64,000 nt of DNA from Congeria kusceri (Eukaryota; Mollusca; Bivalvia; Myida; Dreissenidae): assembly GCA_027627225.1 (NCBI GenBank), contig CM051025.1, forward strand, positions 77,044,474-77,108,473. Direction: 5' to 3'. Below the pieces are notes generated by a model. It did not search any database. It had not been told where the DNA came from and worked only from the letters and a program-made list of their open reading frames with translations. This document shows, piece after piece, positions 49,701 through 61,700 of this stretch (position 1 is its first letter; each line of letters begins with the position of its first letter). A program made the position numbers and the translations under genes.

Positions 49701-52700
49701 ATATGTGTATGGTAACTTGTAGGTCGCAAATAACATTCATCTGATAGTTTGTATAACTATTTGTGGAAATTGATGTCTCACTTGTTGGTGTCAAAATGCC
49801 TACTTATGAAGTGAACTGCCACATCCCATATCTAATATCTGCACTTGTAGAAGGTTATTTTGTGTATGTATGAGTACTCATAGGTGACAAGCATGTAACA
49901 TGCATTCAATATTTTTCTATTATTGTCGATGAATCTCATTTTGATGTCAAAGTTTCCACTGTCCACTTTCCCACTTCTATTTTATTAAGAACTGCAGTTT
50001 TTTCTATCTATCTTTACTTCAGAATGAGGATTCCAAAAAAAGCATTTGCTGTTTTTGTTATAAAAATATATAAATTCAAAAATATGCTCCTTTTGTTTCA
50101 ACAATTTGTTTAGGTGTTTATAAAAAAAAAATTCGGAGTGTAGTATTTTCCTTATCATGTGTGTAAGCACTTAACAGTATTTCTCCATCTCTGAAAAATT
50201 GCGCACCCTTTTTGAACCAGGTCCATTGCAGAATGATAGTTATGGCTTGCATTTATAAAAAAAGAACATCATTTGATTTGCCCCCTTCAGTGCTAATATT
50301 TCCTGCTAATGAAGTCACACATGTTTGCTCTCTCCTGTCTTTTGAGAGGCATAACATTTGTCAATGAAATAAAACAACAACTTACTGGATCTGGTGTGAT
50401 TAAATCCCTGTGAAACTTGCAGTGATATCCGGGGGCCATTAGGAGTGTAAGTCTTTGATGTGCAGACATTGTGTGGTTCCAGATACGGTGGCAATTACTG
50501 TGAAGGAAATTAATGCCATTGTTATATTTCCATAATAGGGCAGTCAGTGCCTCTCGATATACTCTGTGACCAAAAAAGCATGCGAGGCCTTTTTTATGCC
50601 ATTTTTGGGGCTGAAATTCGGCCCCATTACCCTAATAAAAAAGTATATATCTTTCCCCTGTTTTAACCTATAAATTTCCCTCAGAATTTTAAATTCATTT
50701 AGAACAAATTTGACCAAAATCTGACAAAAATTGGCCAAGATAGAGGAATTTTTGTGAACAATGAAACTTTTCAAGTTGATTAAATAGATGTATTACATAA
50801 CAATTTATGTATGTTTATATTACATAGTAGATGTATAATAATAATCTGTAAAGTATAATAATGATTTTACCAAATTCCCCTTTTACCGTTAAATTCCCCT
50901 CATGAAAGGACTCGCCACATTCCCCTACAACGCCCAAAAATGGACTGCATGTTATCCAGAAAACTGAACATACATGTAATTACTACATGCATTTATAATC
51001 TGTGATCAAAATGACATGTTGTCCAGACATGTGTACACAATTAGTATTTATATTGGAAGTTCAAGAACTATTTCTAAATAAATGAATATTGATAATATTT
51101 GATGTTGGCTTTAGGAAATAAATATTAGTAGCCACATTTATTGATTTTCCAAGAAAAAACGTAGTTTTGAAGTATTTGTTTTACAGAAAATGTCAGAACA
51201 TGCCCTATCTTCAAATACAAGAATTTTAGTAGCAATTAGCAATGCTGGCTACGGTACTTACAGCATTAGCATAAATATTCTGTTTCTATAATTACCACAA
51301 TTTAGAAGTAATAATTTTTATTTATATTATATTATATATTATTTATATTTATATTATATTTATGTATTACATGCTAAAAAATGCAATGTGCAAGACATTC
51401 TTTGTAAATAAACATGCAGCTCAACACTTGTAATGTTGTCTGATTTTTGTGTTCAGTGTCAGTTCTTGTTTGTTTGACTTGGTCATATTATCATTATAAA
51501 GAACATCACTTGTCTTTGAGATAATGTTTGGTTCAGTAGTAGAATAACACATGAACAATATAAGATTTTATGCAACGCTGTTATTAGCTCGACTATTCAA
51601 AGAATAGGTGAGCTATCCTGCTACCCCCGGTGTCGGCATCGGCGTCACCGTCTGAATTGGTTCAAGTTTTTATTCAAAAGTCTTGTAACTTCAAAACTAC
51701 ATAAGTTATTCTCTTGAAACTTGGAAAGTACCTTTGTCATCAACTCCAGTATCAGGGGCAACATTCCCCATAACTCTGTTTTGTATTTTGACAGAGTTAT
51801 GCCTCTTCTTCACTTAGATTTTCTGGTTAAAGTTTATATTCAAAAGTTTTGTTACTTCAAAACTACATAAGGTATTCACTTGAAATTTGGAATATACCTT
51901 TGGAATCAACTCCAGTAATAGGGGCAACATTCCCCATAACTCTGTTTTGTATGTTTTGTATTTTGACAGAGTTATGCCTCTTTTACAAAGGTTTTCTGGC
52001 TAAAGTTTATATTCAAAAGATTTGTAACTTCAAAACTACATAAGTTATTCACTTAAAATTTGGAATATACCTTTGTCATCAACTCCAGTATCAGGGTGAA
52101 CATTCCCCATAACACTGTTTTGTATTTTGTCAGAGTAATGCCCCTTTTCCACACAGATTTTCTGGTTAAAGTTTATATTCAAAAGTTTTGTATCTGCAGA
52201 CCCAGCCAGCAAGCATATATCGGATAGATATCGGTATATCGATATCGCATTGACAAAACGGTCCGATATCTATCCGTTATCGCTAGCAAGCATGTACCTT
52301 CTGTACATATCGGATAGATATCGGCTGGTTGTCGGCTATCGATATAATAGTTCGATATCTATCCGTTATCTATCCGAAATAGTTTTGGTGAAAAATAAAA
52401 AGTAGATGTATACATTTAGTGTATGTGATATATGTTAAACAAATCCATATATGAGTGGCATTTTTTCAATAGGTGTTACGTTGTCATCATTTTAAGTAAC
52501 GATGTCGGATCGATGTAGGGCCGATATCGTTCATGGCAAGCAATAATTTCTGTTTATTTTCATAAAATTATTTATGTATATCAATCCGGCAATACTAAAG
52601 AGTATTTTACTGAAATGAATGTGCGTTCTATGACTTCACAAATCTTATTTGAAATAGCTTCGACATATTTTCGTTGAACAAAATCGTTTTCGGTTGGCGC

Positions 52701-55700
52701 AAAATTCTTGTTCGTTTAAACTTGAACCATTGATCTCCAGAAAGGAAAAGTAATATTAAAATGTTCAGTTTCCTCTTCAACGCAGAAAAAACAACAAGAA
52801 GTAAGTACTTATGACTATTTGTAGACATCATGTTTCTTTATATCAGCTATTCAAAGTCTTGTAGGCATAGAAAAATCCAGGTTATTGAAATGTAACGTAT
52901 TTTCGCAAGTGTTGTTTATTATTATTACTTGAATATTAGTATATTACGATACTGTTTGTCATATCTACGAATGTAAGTATTTACAGTGAGATACGTTAGT
53001 TTTTTTGCATGTAACAGGTTCAATATACTTCAAATATTTATATTTTAAAGGCTTACACTTTAAATTTAATTGTATAATTTTAACAGTATTGTATACATTA
53101 TATTACAAGGGACTTGTTCACATATTTTAGGATTTTTTTTTGTAGTATGCCATTCATTGTCTTAACTTAACAGATTTAAGCATCGAAACTAAAAAGCTCA
53201 AGTATTATGATGAGAAAAAAAAAAAAAAAAAAAAAGTTGCTCCCACTGGGGTTCGAACCTCCGACCTCAAAATCAAAAGGCTCTCGCCTAAACCACTCGG
53301 CCATTCCAACTTTTTTATGTGGGGATGCATTATATATGTTATTATATGATTGTATAATTTATGTAAGCGATCCATGTGTTGTCAGCAATTTTAACGAAAA
53401 CAACAGAAACACTCCAAATTATGCCATCGTTTAGCGTTACAAACGCTTTATGATTTTCTAAATTTCCACTGATGATTACTCATTAACAAAACGGTATTTA
53501 CAGTATGTCCTTTGTGTTATTTCGCTCCTTTATATATGCTATTCTTTCATTGTGGGAATCTGTGACAAAAAGTTGGAATATTGTCAGTTGGCCAATCTGT
53601 GAACTGTTTCCTTTAAATAAATGAATACACTAAACTAATGAACCCACAATTAAAACAAATTATATGAATTACCTGCTTCGCTATGGTGGCTCTTGGGCCT
53701 CTTTGGATGACAATAAGGTCTTGGACTTGATAACGTTCATCACTGACAACCGGCTGCATATCAATATGGACAGAATCATCTAATTTGAATTTGTCATTTG
53801 GAAAGATGAAGGTAATCAAATATACATTGGATGTAATAATACTTGGTCAGGACATGCAGTTCACTTCTGTTGATGTGAGCAAGTTAGTAACACATTGTTT
53901 AAGCAGTTTTTGCATAACACCATTGCAGAGATCAAGTACAATTTCTCCACCTCTGATTTAATAATTATTATTATGACTCAACATTTTCTGTGTAATATTG
54001 TTACAGTTATGTAAAATTGGAGTGTATAGTAAAACATTTATTGCATTTCTTTATGTGACTACAATTATTAATTGAACTACTTCATGTGATCTAAAGTTTA
54101 ATTTACATACATTCCAGCTGCCAGTGACATACATGGTCTGCTTCGAACAACACCATTATCATTATCGGGTGGAATGCTGCATCAAACACTGGCTAAGGAA
54201 TTTGACTGAGATTAAGAACAGTGGATAAAAAACGCTCTACTAATCATTAACATCATGAAGACTTCTAAAGTAAACACTCTTAAATGTGTGATAGGGACTG
54301 GAAAGTTCCAATTTATGAAGTTATTTTTAATGACTATAACCACAATTCTTAATAACAAGTGTACTATGTGGTTTATTTAAAAAAAAATCAATGACGCACA
54401 CTGTTTAGTGTTAATTAATTATTTTAAATTTTTCATGTTTTTGTGCAGACATGCAAAGGTCTTAGAATGCTGATTCTTATTAAAGATGTGATGCAACCTA
54501 TATATAATGCTAACAAATTACATGTTATTAATATATATAATCTTAACTGAACCATAGTTTTCTTTTATTTGCAAATTTAAATGTAAAAATTTTGTGAGGA
54601 TAACAAAGAAACCATATCATCAAGGATGCTTTTGGAAGCATAATATTGTCAAATATGTATTGTTGTTTTTTTGTATTTCAGTGTGTTTACACTTTTTACT
54701 GGAATTGTCCTCGATTTTGTTTTAATTTCCGTTTGGATTCGAATCAGATTTCCATTTGTTTATATGATTTTTAAATATTAAGTTTTATCTAAATTAAGGT
54801 CATTGAAATGTGGAAATTTCAATTTGATACTAAATGTCTAATACAATTAATTGTCGGTTAAGTATTGCTGAATTATTAACTTTTTCAATTTTGTTGCACT
54901 GGTTTTATAGCATGTATGATGGTGGATGATGCTAATATTCATAAATAACTTACATGTTGATAGAAAGCATTTGTACCTGTTTTCATTGGCAATTCAACTT
55001 ACAATAAATGATTGCATTTCTTAGCTTTTTCTTGGTTACTGTCACATGACAGACATGTTGTAAGTGACTTTTTATACAAACCTATAAGATTTCAATGTGA
55101 CATGTCCTTAATTGTTTTTAGCTATAAACTCATAACTGATTTAAATATTAATTAAGACGTTGAAAGATCATAAAAACCTTTGTTTAAATAAATAGTGTAT
55201 ACATTTCCTTGATGATTTTCTATTGCTTCTGTTATATTTATCACAGCTTTTTGGGATTGTTTTATAAAATTTGGTTCTCAAACGTATGAAATGTGTTGCG
55301 AAGATAGAATTAGATGTTGTTATTAAAAATGAAGATATGTACACTTTCTTGAGTGTTGTTCCAAATTGCACATTATTTTGAAATTTAGCATTAAAATAAA
55401 CAAGTGTGGTTATCAATTCCAAAGATATTGACAACATTGTCGAATAGATATCGGACCAATGTAGGCCTGATAGCTGGAACGATATTGGCCCGATGTCTAT
55501 TCGATATACCTCCGATAAACAATGCTCCGATATCTATCCGATCAAATGCCGATGGGCAAAACGTTGATCGGATAGATATCGCAAGCGATATCTATCCGAG
55601 ATATTTAAAACATATCGGATAGATATCGGACCGATCTAGGCTTGCTTTCTGGCACAATATTGGCCCGATGTCTATCCGATATGTATCCAATATGCAATGC

Positions 55701-58700
55701 TTCGCTGACGGCCCGATCAAATGCCGATGGGCAAAATGTTGATCGGATAGATATCGCGAGCGATATATATCCGATATTCAGAACATATCGGATAGATATC
55801 GGACCAATGTAGGCTTGCTGGCTGGGGAACTACATAAGTTATTTACTTGAAACTTGGAACATACCTTTTTCATCAACTCCAGTATCAGAGGCAACATTCC
55901 CTATAACTCTGTTGCGTATCTGAACAGAGTAATGCCCCTTTTTCACATAGATTTTCTGGTTAAAGTTTATATTCAAAAGATTTTTACTTCAAAACTACAT
56001 ACGTTTTAACTTAAAACTTGGAATATACCTTTGTCATCAACTCCTCTATCAGGGGCAACATTTCCTATAACTCTGTTTTTTTATATTTTGACAGAGTAAT
56101 GCCCCTTTTTCACACAGATTTTCTTTACAGTTTATATTCCAAAGTTTTATAACTTCAAAACTGCACAAGTTGTTCACCTCAAACTTGGAATGCATCTTTG
56201 TCATCAACTTCATCATCAGGGGTAACATTCCCCATAACTCTGTTTTGCATTTTGACAGAGTTGCACCCCTTTTTCACATAGATTTTCTGGTTTAAGTTTA
56301 TATTCAGAAGTCTTATACCTTGAAAACTTCATAGGTTATTCACATGAAACTTGGAATATACCTTTGCCATAAACTCCAGCATCAGGTTCAACAATCCCCA
56401 TAACTCTGTTTTGTATTTTTAGAGAGGGATGAAGGTATCGAAATTTGGAATAATTTAATAAAATAATTGCCATAACTCAGTTTTGTACTTTAACAAATTT
56501 ATACCCCTTCCACTTTCCAGCATATGTACCAACTGAAATACTTCGAATAGTTGAGCGCGCTGTCCTCTGACAGCTCTTGTTTTATTTAGGTCTTCTCCTG
56601 CTTGCAACATTTTAGTATAGTGTTACCTCTGTCTGAGTGCAGGTGTTTTTGTGTATGTTTAGATAAATCATTTATTGGCTTTGTTAAATACAGGCTTAAA
56701 CACTTTATTTGTTACATGGATTCTTGTATTTGATGGATCCTATTTCACAGGATGAAGGGCTGGTCTTCCAATGAAGAATTGGATGAAATAGAAAGGGTGT
56801 CAAAAACACCTGTGAAAGCTGACTCCCACTGCACACTGTGCTCACACTTGGGTAAAATCACAATTAGAAGAAATTGACCAGTTGCAAAAACATAGATCGC
56901 TCCGCCTTCTGTTTGTCTAAGGTTGTTTGTCCAAGGATTTTTAGTAAATTGATTGGATTATGCAACCATGTGCTATTATTTACCCTGAAATATAAACCTT
57001 TAATTGGTAAACTCAGTCCTTGATTGACAAAGTTGCAATTGGTCAATTATAGCACAATATTGATTATTCACAAATGAAAATGCAACTGCTCTAACACCGC
57101 ATTAAAGCATGTTGGGTTGATAATTGTAATGTTAAAACTGCATCTGCACTGGGTTAAAATGTTTGGCTGATAATTATAAATAGCAGTAAACATTAAAAAG
57201 TCAACAATACATACAATTTACTATTTGCAATTGCATCTAGATGGTAACATACATTTAACATTTAAAATTAATACATTAAATAGTGGATCTTAAGTAGCAT
57301 TCCAATGATGAGCATTTTTTTTTTCATGCATAGGCAAGGTGTCTTCTCACAAGAAGAGTGGGTGTGGGGTCTGTGAGACACAGTCTGGGTGTCTCGATTC
57401 ACGCACCAGACCATGTCCCTGTCAGGCTTGCTTGAACAAGCTGACAGAAGACGAAAACAAGTCGGAGATAATTGTGCGAAGGAAGGCACTGGACACAAAA
57501 CCTGGTTTCCCGAATGAGGAAGTAAGTTAATAAATTTTGTTAATGAGTCATTCACATATTAGCATGTTTGACAATTTGTTCTTTCTTTTCACAGATCACA
57601 AATGGAGAAGTTTAATAAATCAGCATAAGCAGTATACAGTATTATATAAGCACAGTAATATATAAGCACATATACAAGAAATGATATGACATTGATGAAT
57701 AAATTTTAATAGTTATAATAATTCTATCATTTAATAATTGGAATGATATTTTCTTTTCGTTACTAATTTTTTGCTTTTATTACTACCAAGACACACATAA
57801 GTTTTATTTTAGCAGTATTTCATGTTTTGTCAATTAATTTTATTTTTATTTGAGTATGTGTATACTTTAACGTTTGAAGTAAAAACTAAATGCAAAAAGT
57901 AAACGAGACAAAGTTATAATATTGTTTTTCATTGACACTCATGGGAAGTAGATACATGTACAGTAGAACATTCATAGTAATTTCATTACAGATTATTCAA
58001 GAGTTTATTATGGGGACCAGATACACCATTCCAACAAGTGCCTTGGAACCGGCAGATATTAACTTTGAGGCCCTCATTACCTGTCTGTCAACTGCTTTGA
58101 GATGGGACAGGGTTAAAGCCCTGGAAAACCTCGTTCCCTTTATAATAGAATATCACATGCACCAGAGTGAAAGTATTGTTGAAATGTTCACTCCTGTAAG
58201 GTAAGATTTTCTGAATTTTAATGCCCCTGGGATCTTGATGCGGGAGGCATATAGTGATTGTCCTGTCCGTCCGTCCGTGAACTTGATCTAATTTGACCTT
58301 GACCTTGATCTAATTTGCACTTAAAATAATTCAAATGGGCTGTTGCTTGGTGAACTAGATTTGTTAGAATAATTCAAATGGGCTGTTTCTTGGTTAACTA
58401 GATTTGACCGTTTCGTCTAGCTACAACACTGCTTGCTACTGCACTTAGATACTTACAAATGTACCGGTACACAGTTGTTGCTTAAGACCATTCCCAATCC
58501 GCCCATATCACCCAACCATACTTTGACCTTGACCTAATTTGGAATTCAAATCGGCTGTCCAGCACTAACTGGGGGTCTGTGTGTTTATCGAACAGTGTCT
58601 TGTTTCTATATGTAAACCAGATACATTACGTGGTGCCAGGCCGGCAGCTCAGTTGGTAGAGCGCTTGACTACAAATCCCAGCCCGGCCACATAACTTGTG

Positions 58701-61700
58701 TGGGGGTTGGTCATGAAATAATTTCTACGGCCGTTCTCCCCCTACCTCTGATTCAAGTAGGGCAGTTGTCAGTTACTGGCATAAGTATGTTCATTTAGTA
58801 CTGGTAAACCAGCTTACCCAGGAAAAGTGTGAGTAGGTTAACTGACCACCGTTATATGAAATACTGTTGAATACGGCGAAAAATCCAAACAAATAAACAT
58901 TACGTGGTTATATGTTCTCCTACACGCTTTTTTTTTCTTAAAAAATAATGCATAGATAAATCACAGAAACTCTTTTGTATAAGTGTTTACCGAAGGCTGA
59001 AAGGGCTCATTGTCAAGCCTATACAGATAGTTTCTAGTCAATAAATCAGGTGCATAGGAAGTACCGAGTGAAGAATTGTTGTCCATATTTTACTAATTGT
59101 GACACAAATTGTAGTTTTTCATCATATTGGTTATGAATTTGTGGATTGCAATATATAGCTGGTTAACCACACTTTTGTCTAGTACCAAGCACCGTGAAAA
59201 GCCAACATCTACTTTATTTAGTATCAGTTACACAGCACTGTGATACTTTTTTTTCCCGCTAAATGTGCCTTTTTGAATGCATAACTTTATTGTACAAAAG
59301 TGCTTTTAGGTTCGATAAAGCAATGATGAGGTTTGGTGCATCTTAATACACACTGAAGCATTCTGTAATCACACCTGTGGTTACCTTAGCAACCAGTGGG
59401 TTCCTTTGCAACCAGCTTTATTTTCCACATGTTGTTGATGGTGGAGTTGTCAATGTTCCTGTAATTTTCAGGATTGTTAGAAAGTGCCAGGATAACCATG
59501 TCAGCTGCTATGAAGTCCTCTGGGATAAAACTGGTAAGTCTATGTCTGTGTCTATTATCTGACACTTTTATTTGACGTGTACACGTATGCCACTATGCTA
59601 CATGGGTATTAACTAGCAGTTAGCATTTGTCAGATCACAAAAAGCCCTTTCTGTAACTTTGTCTTTAAATACCATTTCCACACTTTTGCAATATTGTCAC
59701 TATATTCTTTACTTCTTCTCATCATATTTTCTTTACCAGGGTCCGTATTCACAAAGCTCCTTACGGAAAACTTAAGTAAATTTCTTAAAGTGTGTATGTG
59801 CGATCTTTCATACCAATTATTTTCAAAATAAACAGATGAAAGCGAAATTAAAACTTGAAATTAAACAGAAAAACATAAAAACAACGAAGGAAACACCTCA
59901 ATGTAAAATAAATCAATAAGTACTAGTGTCGACTTTTGCATCGTTTATTGGCGTTGTGTAACCTAAACCAACTGTCAAGTCAACGTATATACATGTATTT
60001 GACTTTCCGTTTGTACAGACAATTACTATTTGGAGAATAAAAACTAGCTTATTGTGCATTTAAAAGCAATCTTTGTTCTTAACTTTTGTTCCATTTTGAT
60101 AAAAATATATGTTAATTAACTTTATTTTGTTAATTGCATTTATGCCACTGTATCTGTTGTAAGATCGTACATACACACTTAAACTTCATAAATTACCTTC
60201 AGTCTGTGGCTATTCCATTTATATGTCTCGTTACATTAAAATGTTTTAAACTAGTAGGTATTGCTCTGATGTTATGTATTTTACCAGTGTGTAAACAGAA
60301 AACGTAGGATTTCACATAGAAATGTTGATCTATAATAAGTGTACTTTTTGCCAACAATGTGAAGAAACCCTTATTCATCTGTTTTGGAACTGTGAAAAAG
60401 TAAAGCGTTTAATTCAGAAGGTAAATGAAGACTTGTTTATCCAGAAGATAACTAATTGTATATCAGAAATATAGACTGCAAACATTAATGTTAGGTAGTA
60501 CATGTAACAGTAACGAAAAACAACTTGACATACTATGTCTAGAATTAAAAAGATACATATTTACCTGTAAAAAAGATAATTTAATTCCAAATTATAATGG
60601 TCTTGTGAACAGTTTAAACTTTTGCTACAAAATATACAAGTCATTTAAACTGACAGAAGCCGGAACAAAATTGTGGTCTTTGATAAGAGATTTTTGTGAA
60701 CCAAATACGCATAATTTTATGTAGTTTAAGAAAATACAGTATTATTTTTAAATACATACTCGAACATAAGAAAGGGATTTATATTGTTAATTTTCACGTT
60801 GTTGCAATGTAAAACATTTGGCAAATAATTTACCATATGCATTTTCATTTTTTTAGCACCTGAGCACGAAGTGCTCAAGGGTGAGCTATTGTGGTTAATC
60901 TGTGTCCGGCGTCTGTCGTCAGTCGTCAACATGTTACTTCAAACAACTTCTTCTCTGAAACCACTTGGCGGATTTTACCCAAACGTGGCAGGAATGTTCC
61001 TGGGATGGTCCTTTACCAAAGTCCTTCAATTTATTAAAATATATTTAAAACTCTGGTTGCCATGGCAATCAAAAGCTTAAAAACTGGAAAACTTAAAAAA
61101 CTTCTTGTCAGAAACCACTGGCTGGATTTGAAAATAGTTTCCACAGAAATGCTCCTTGTGTGACCCCCAACGAAATTCCTTCAAATCATTTTGATTTGTT
61201 AAAAAACATGGCCGCCAGGTGGCCGGGCAGTTTTCATTATTTGGCTATATTGAAAACTTTAAAAATCTTCTTGTCTGAAACCAATGGCTGGATTTTAAAA
61301 TAATTTAACAGAAATATTCCTTGGGTGACCCTCAACAACATTCCTAGAAATTTTATTAATTTGATTCGTTACAAAACATGGCCGCCAGGGGAGCGGGGCA
61401 GTTTTCCTTTTACAACTATATTGAAAATTTTATAAATCTTCTAGTCTGAAACCACTGGGTGGATTTCAGAATAATTTCACAGAATAGTTCTTGGGATGAC
61501 CCTCTACCAAATTCCTTGAAATAATTTAGATTTGTTAAAAAACATGGCTGCCAGTTGGCGGCGTAGTTTTCCTTATTTGGCTATATTGAAAACTTAAAAA
61601 ATCTTCTTGTCTGAAACCACTGGCTGGATTTCAAAATAATTTCACAGGAATGCTCCTTGGGTGACCCTCTACCAAATTCCTTGAAACTATTTTGATTCGT

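Larger units (their letters stand above)
51586..56580. mobile_element. second cassette family, copy B, split by a 3.6-kb insertion
   Basis: Begins AGCTCGACTATTCAAAGAAT, ends CTGTCCTCTGACAGCTCTTG. Same ~165-bp units as copy A. Interrupted at 52201-55827; units resume at AACTACATAAGTTATT. It lies in GEN1 intron 5. Confidence 0.75.

Noticed and set aside
52628..53819. Short minus-strand frames inside the 3.6-kb TIR element, considered as transposase remnants
   Set aside because: No DDE/DDD or zinc-finger pattern; each is under 70 codons.
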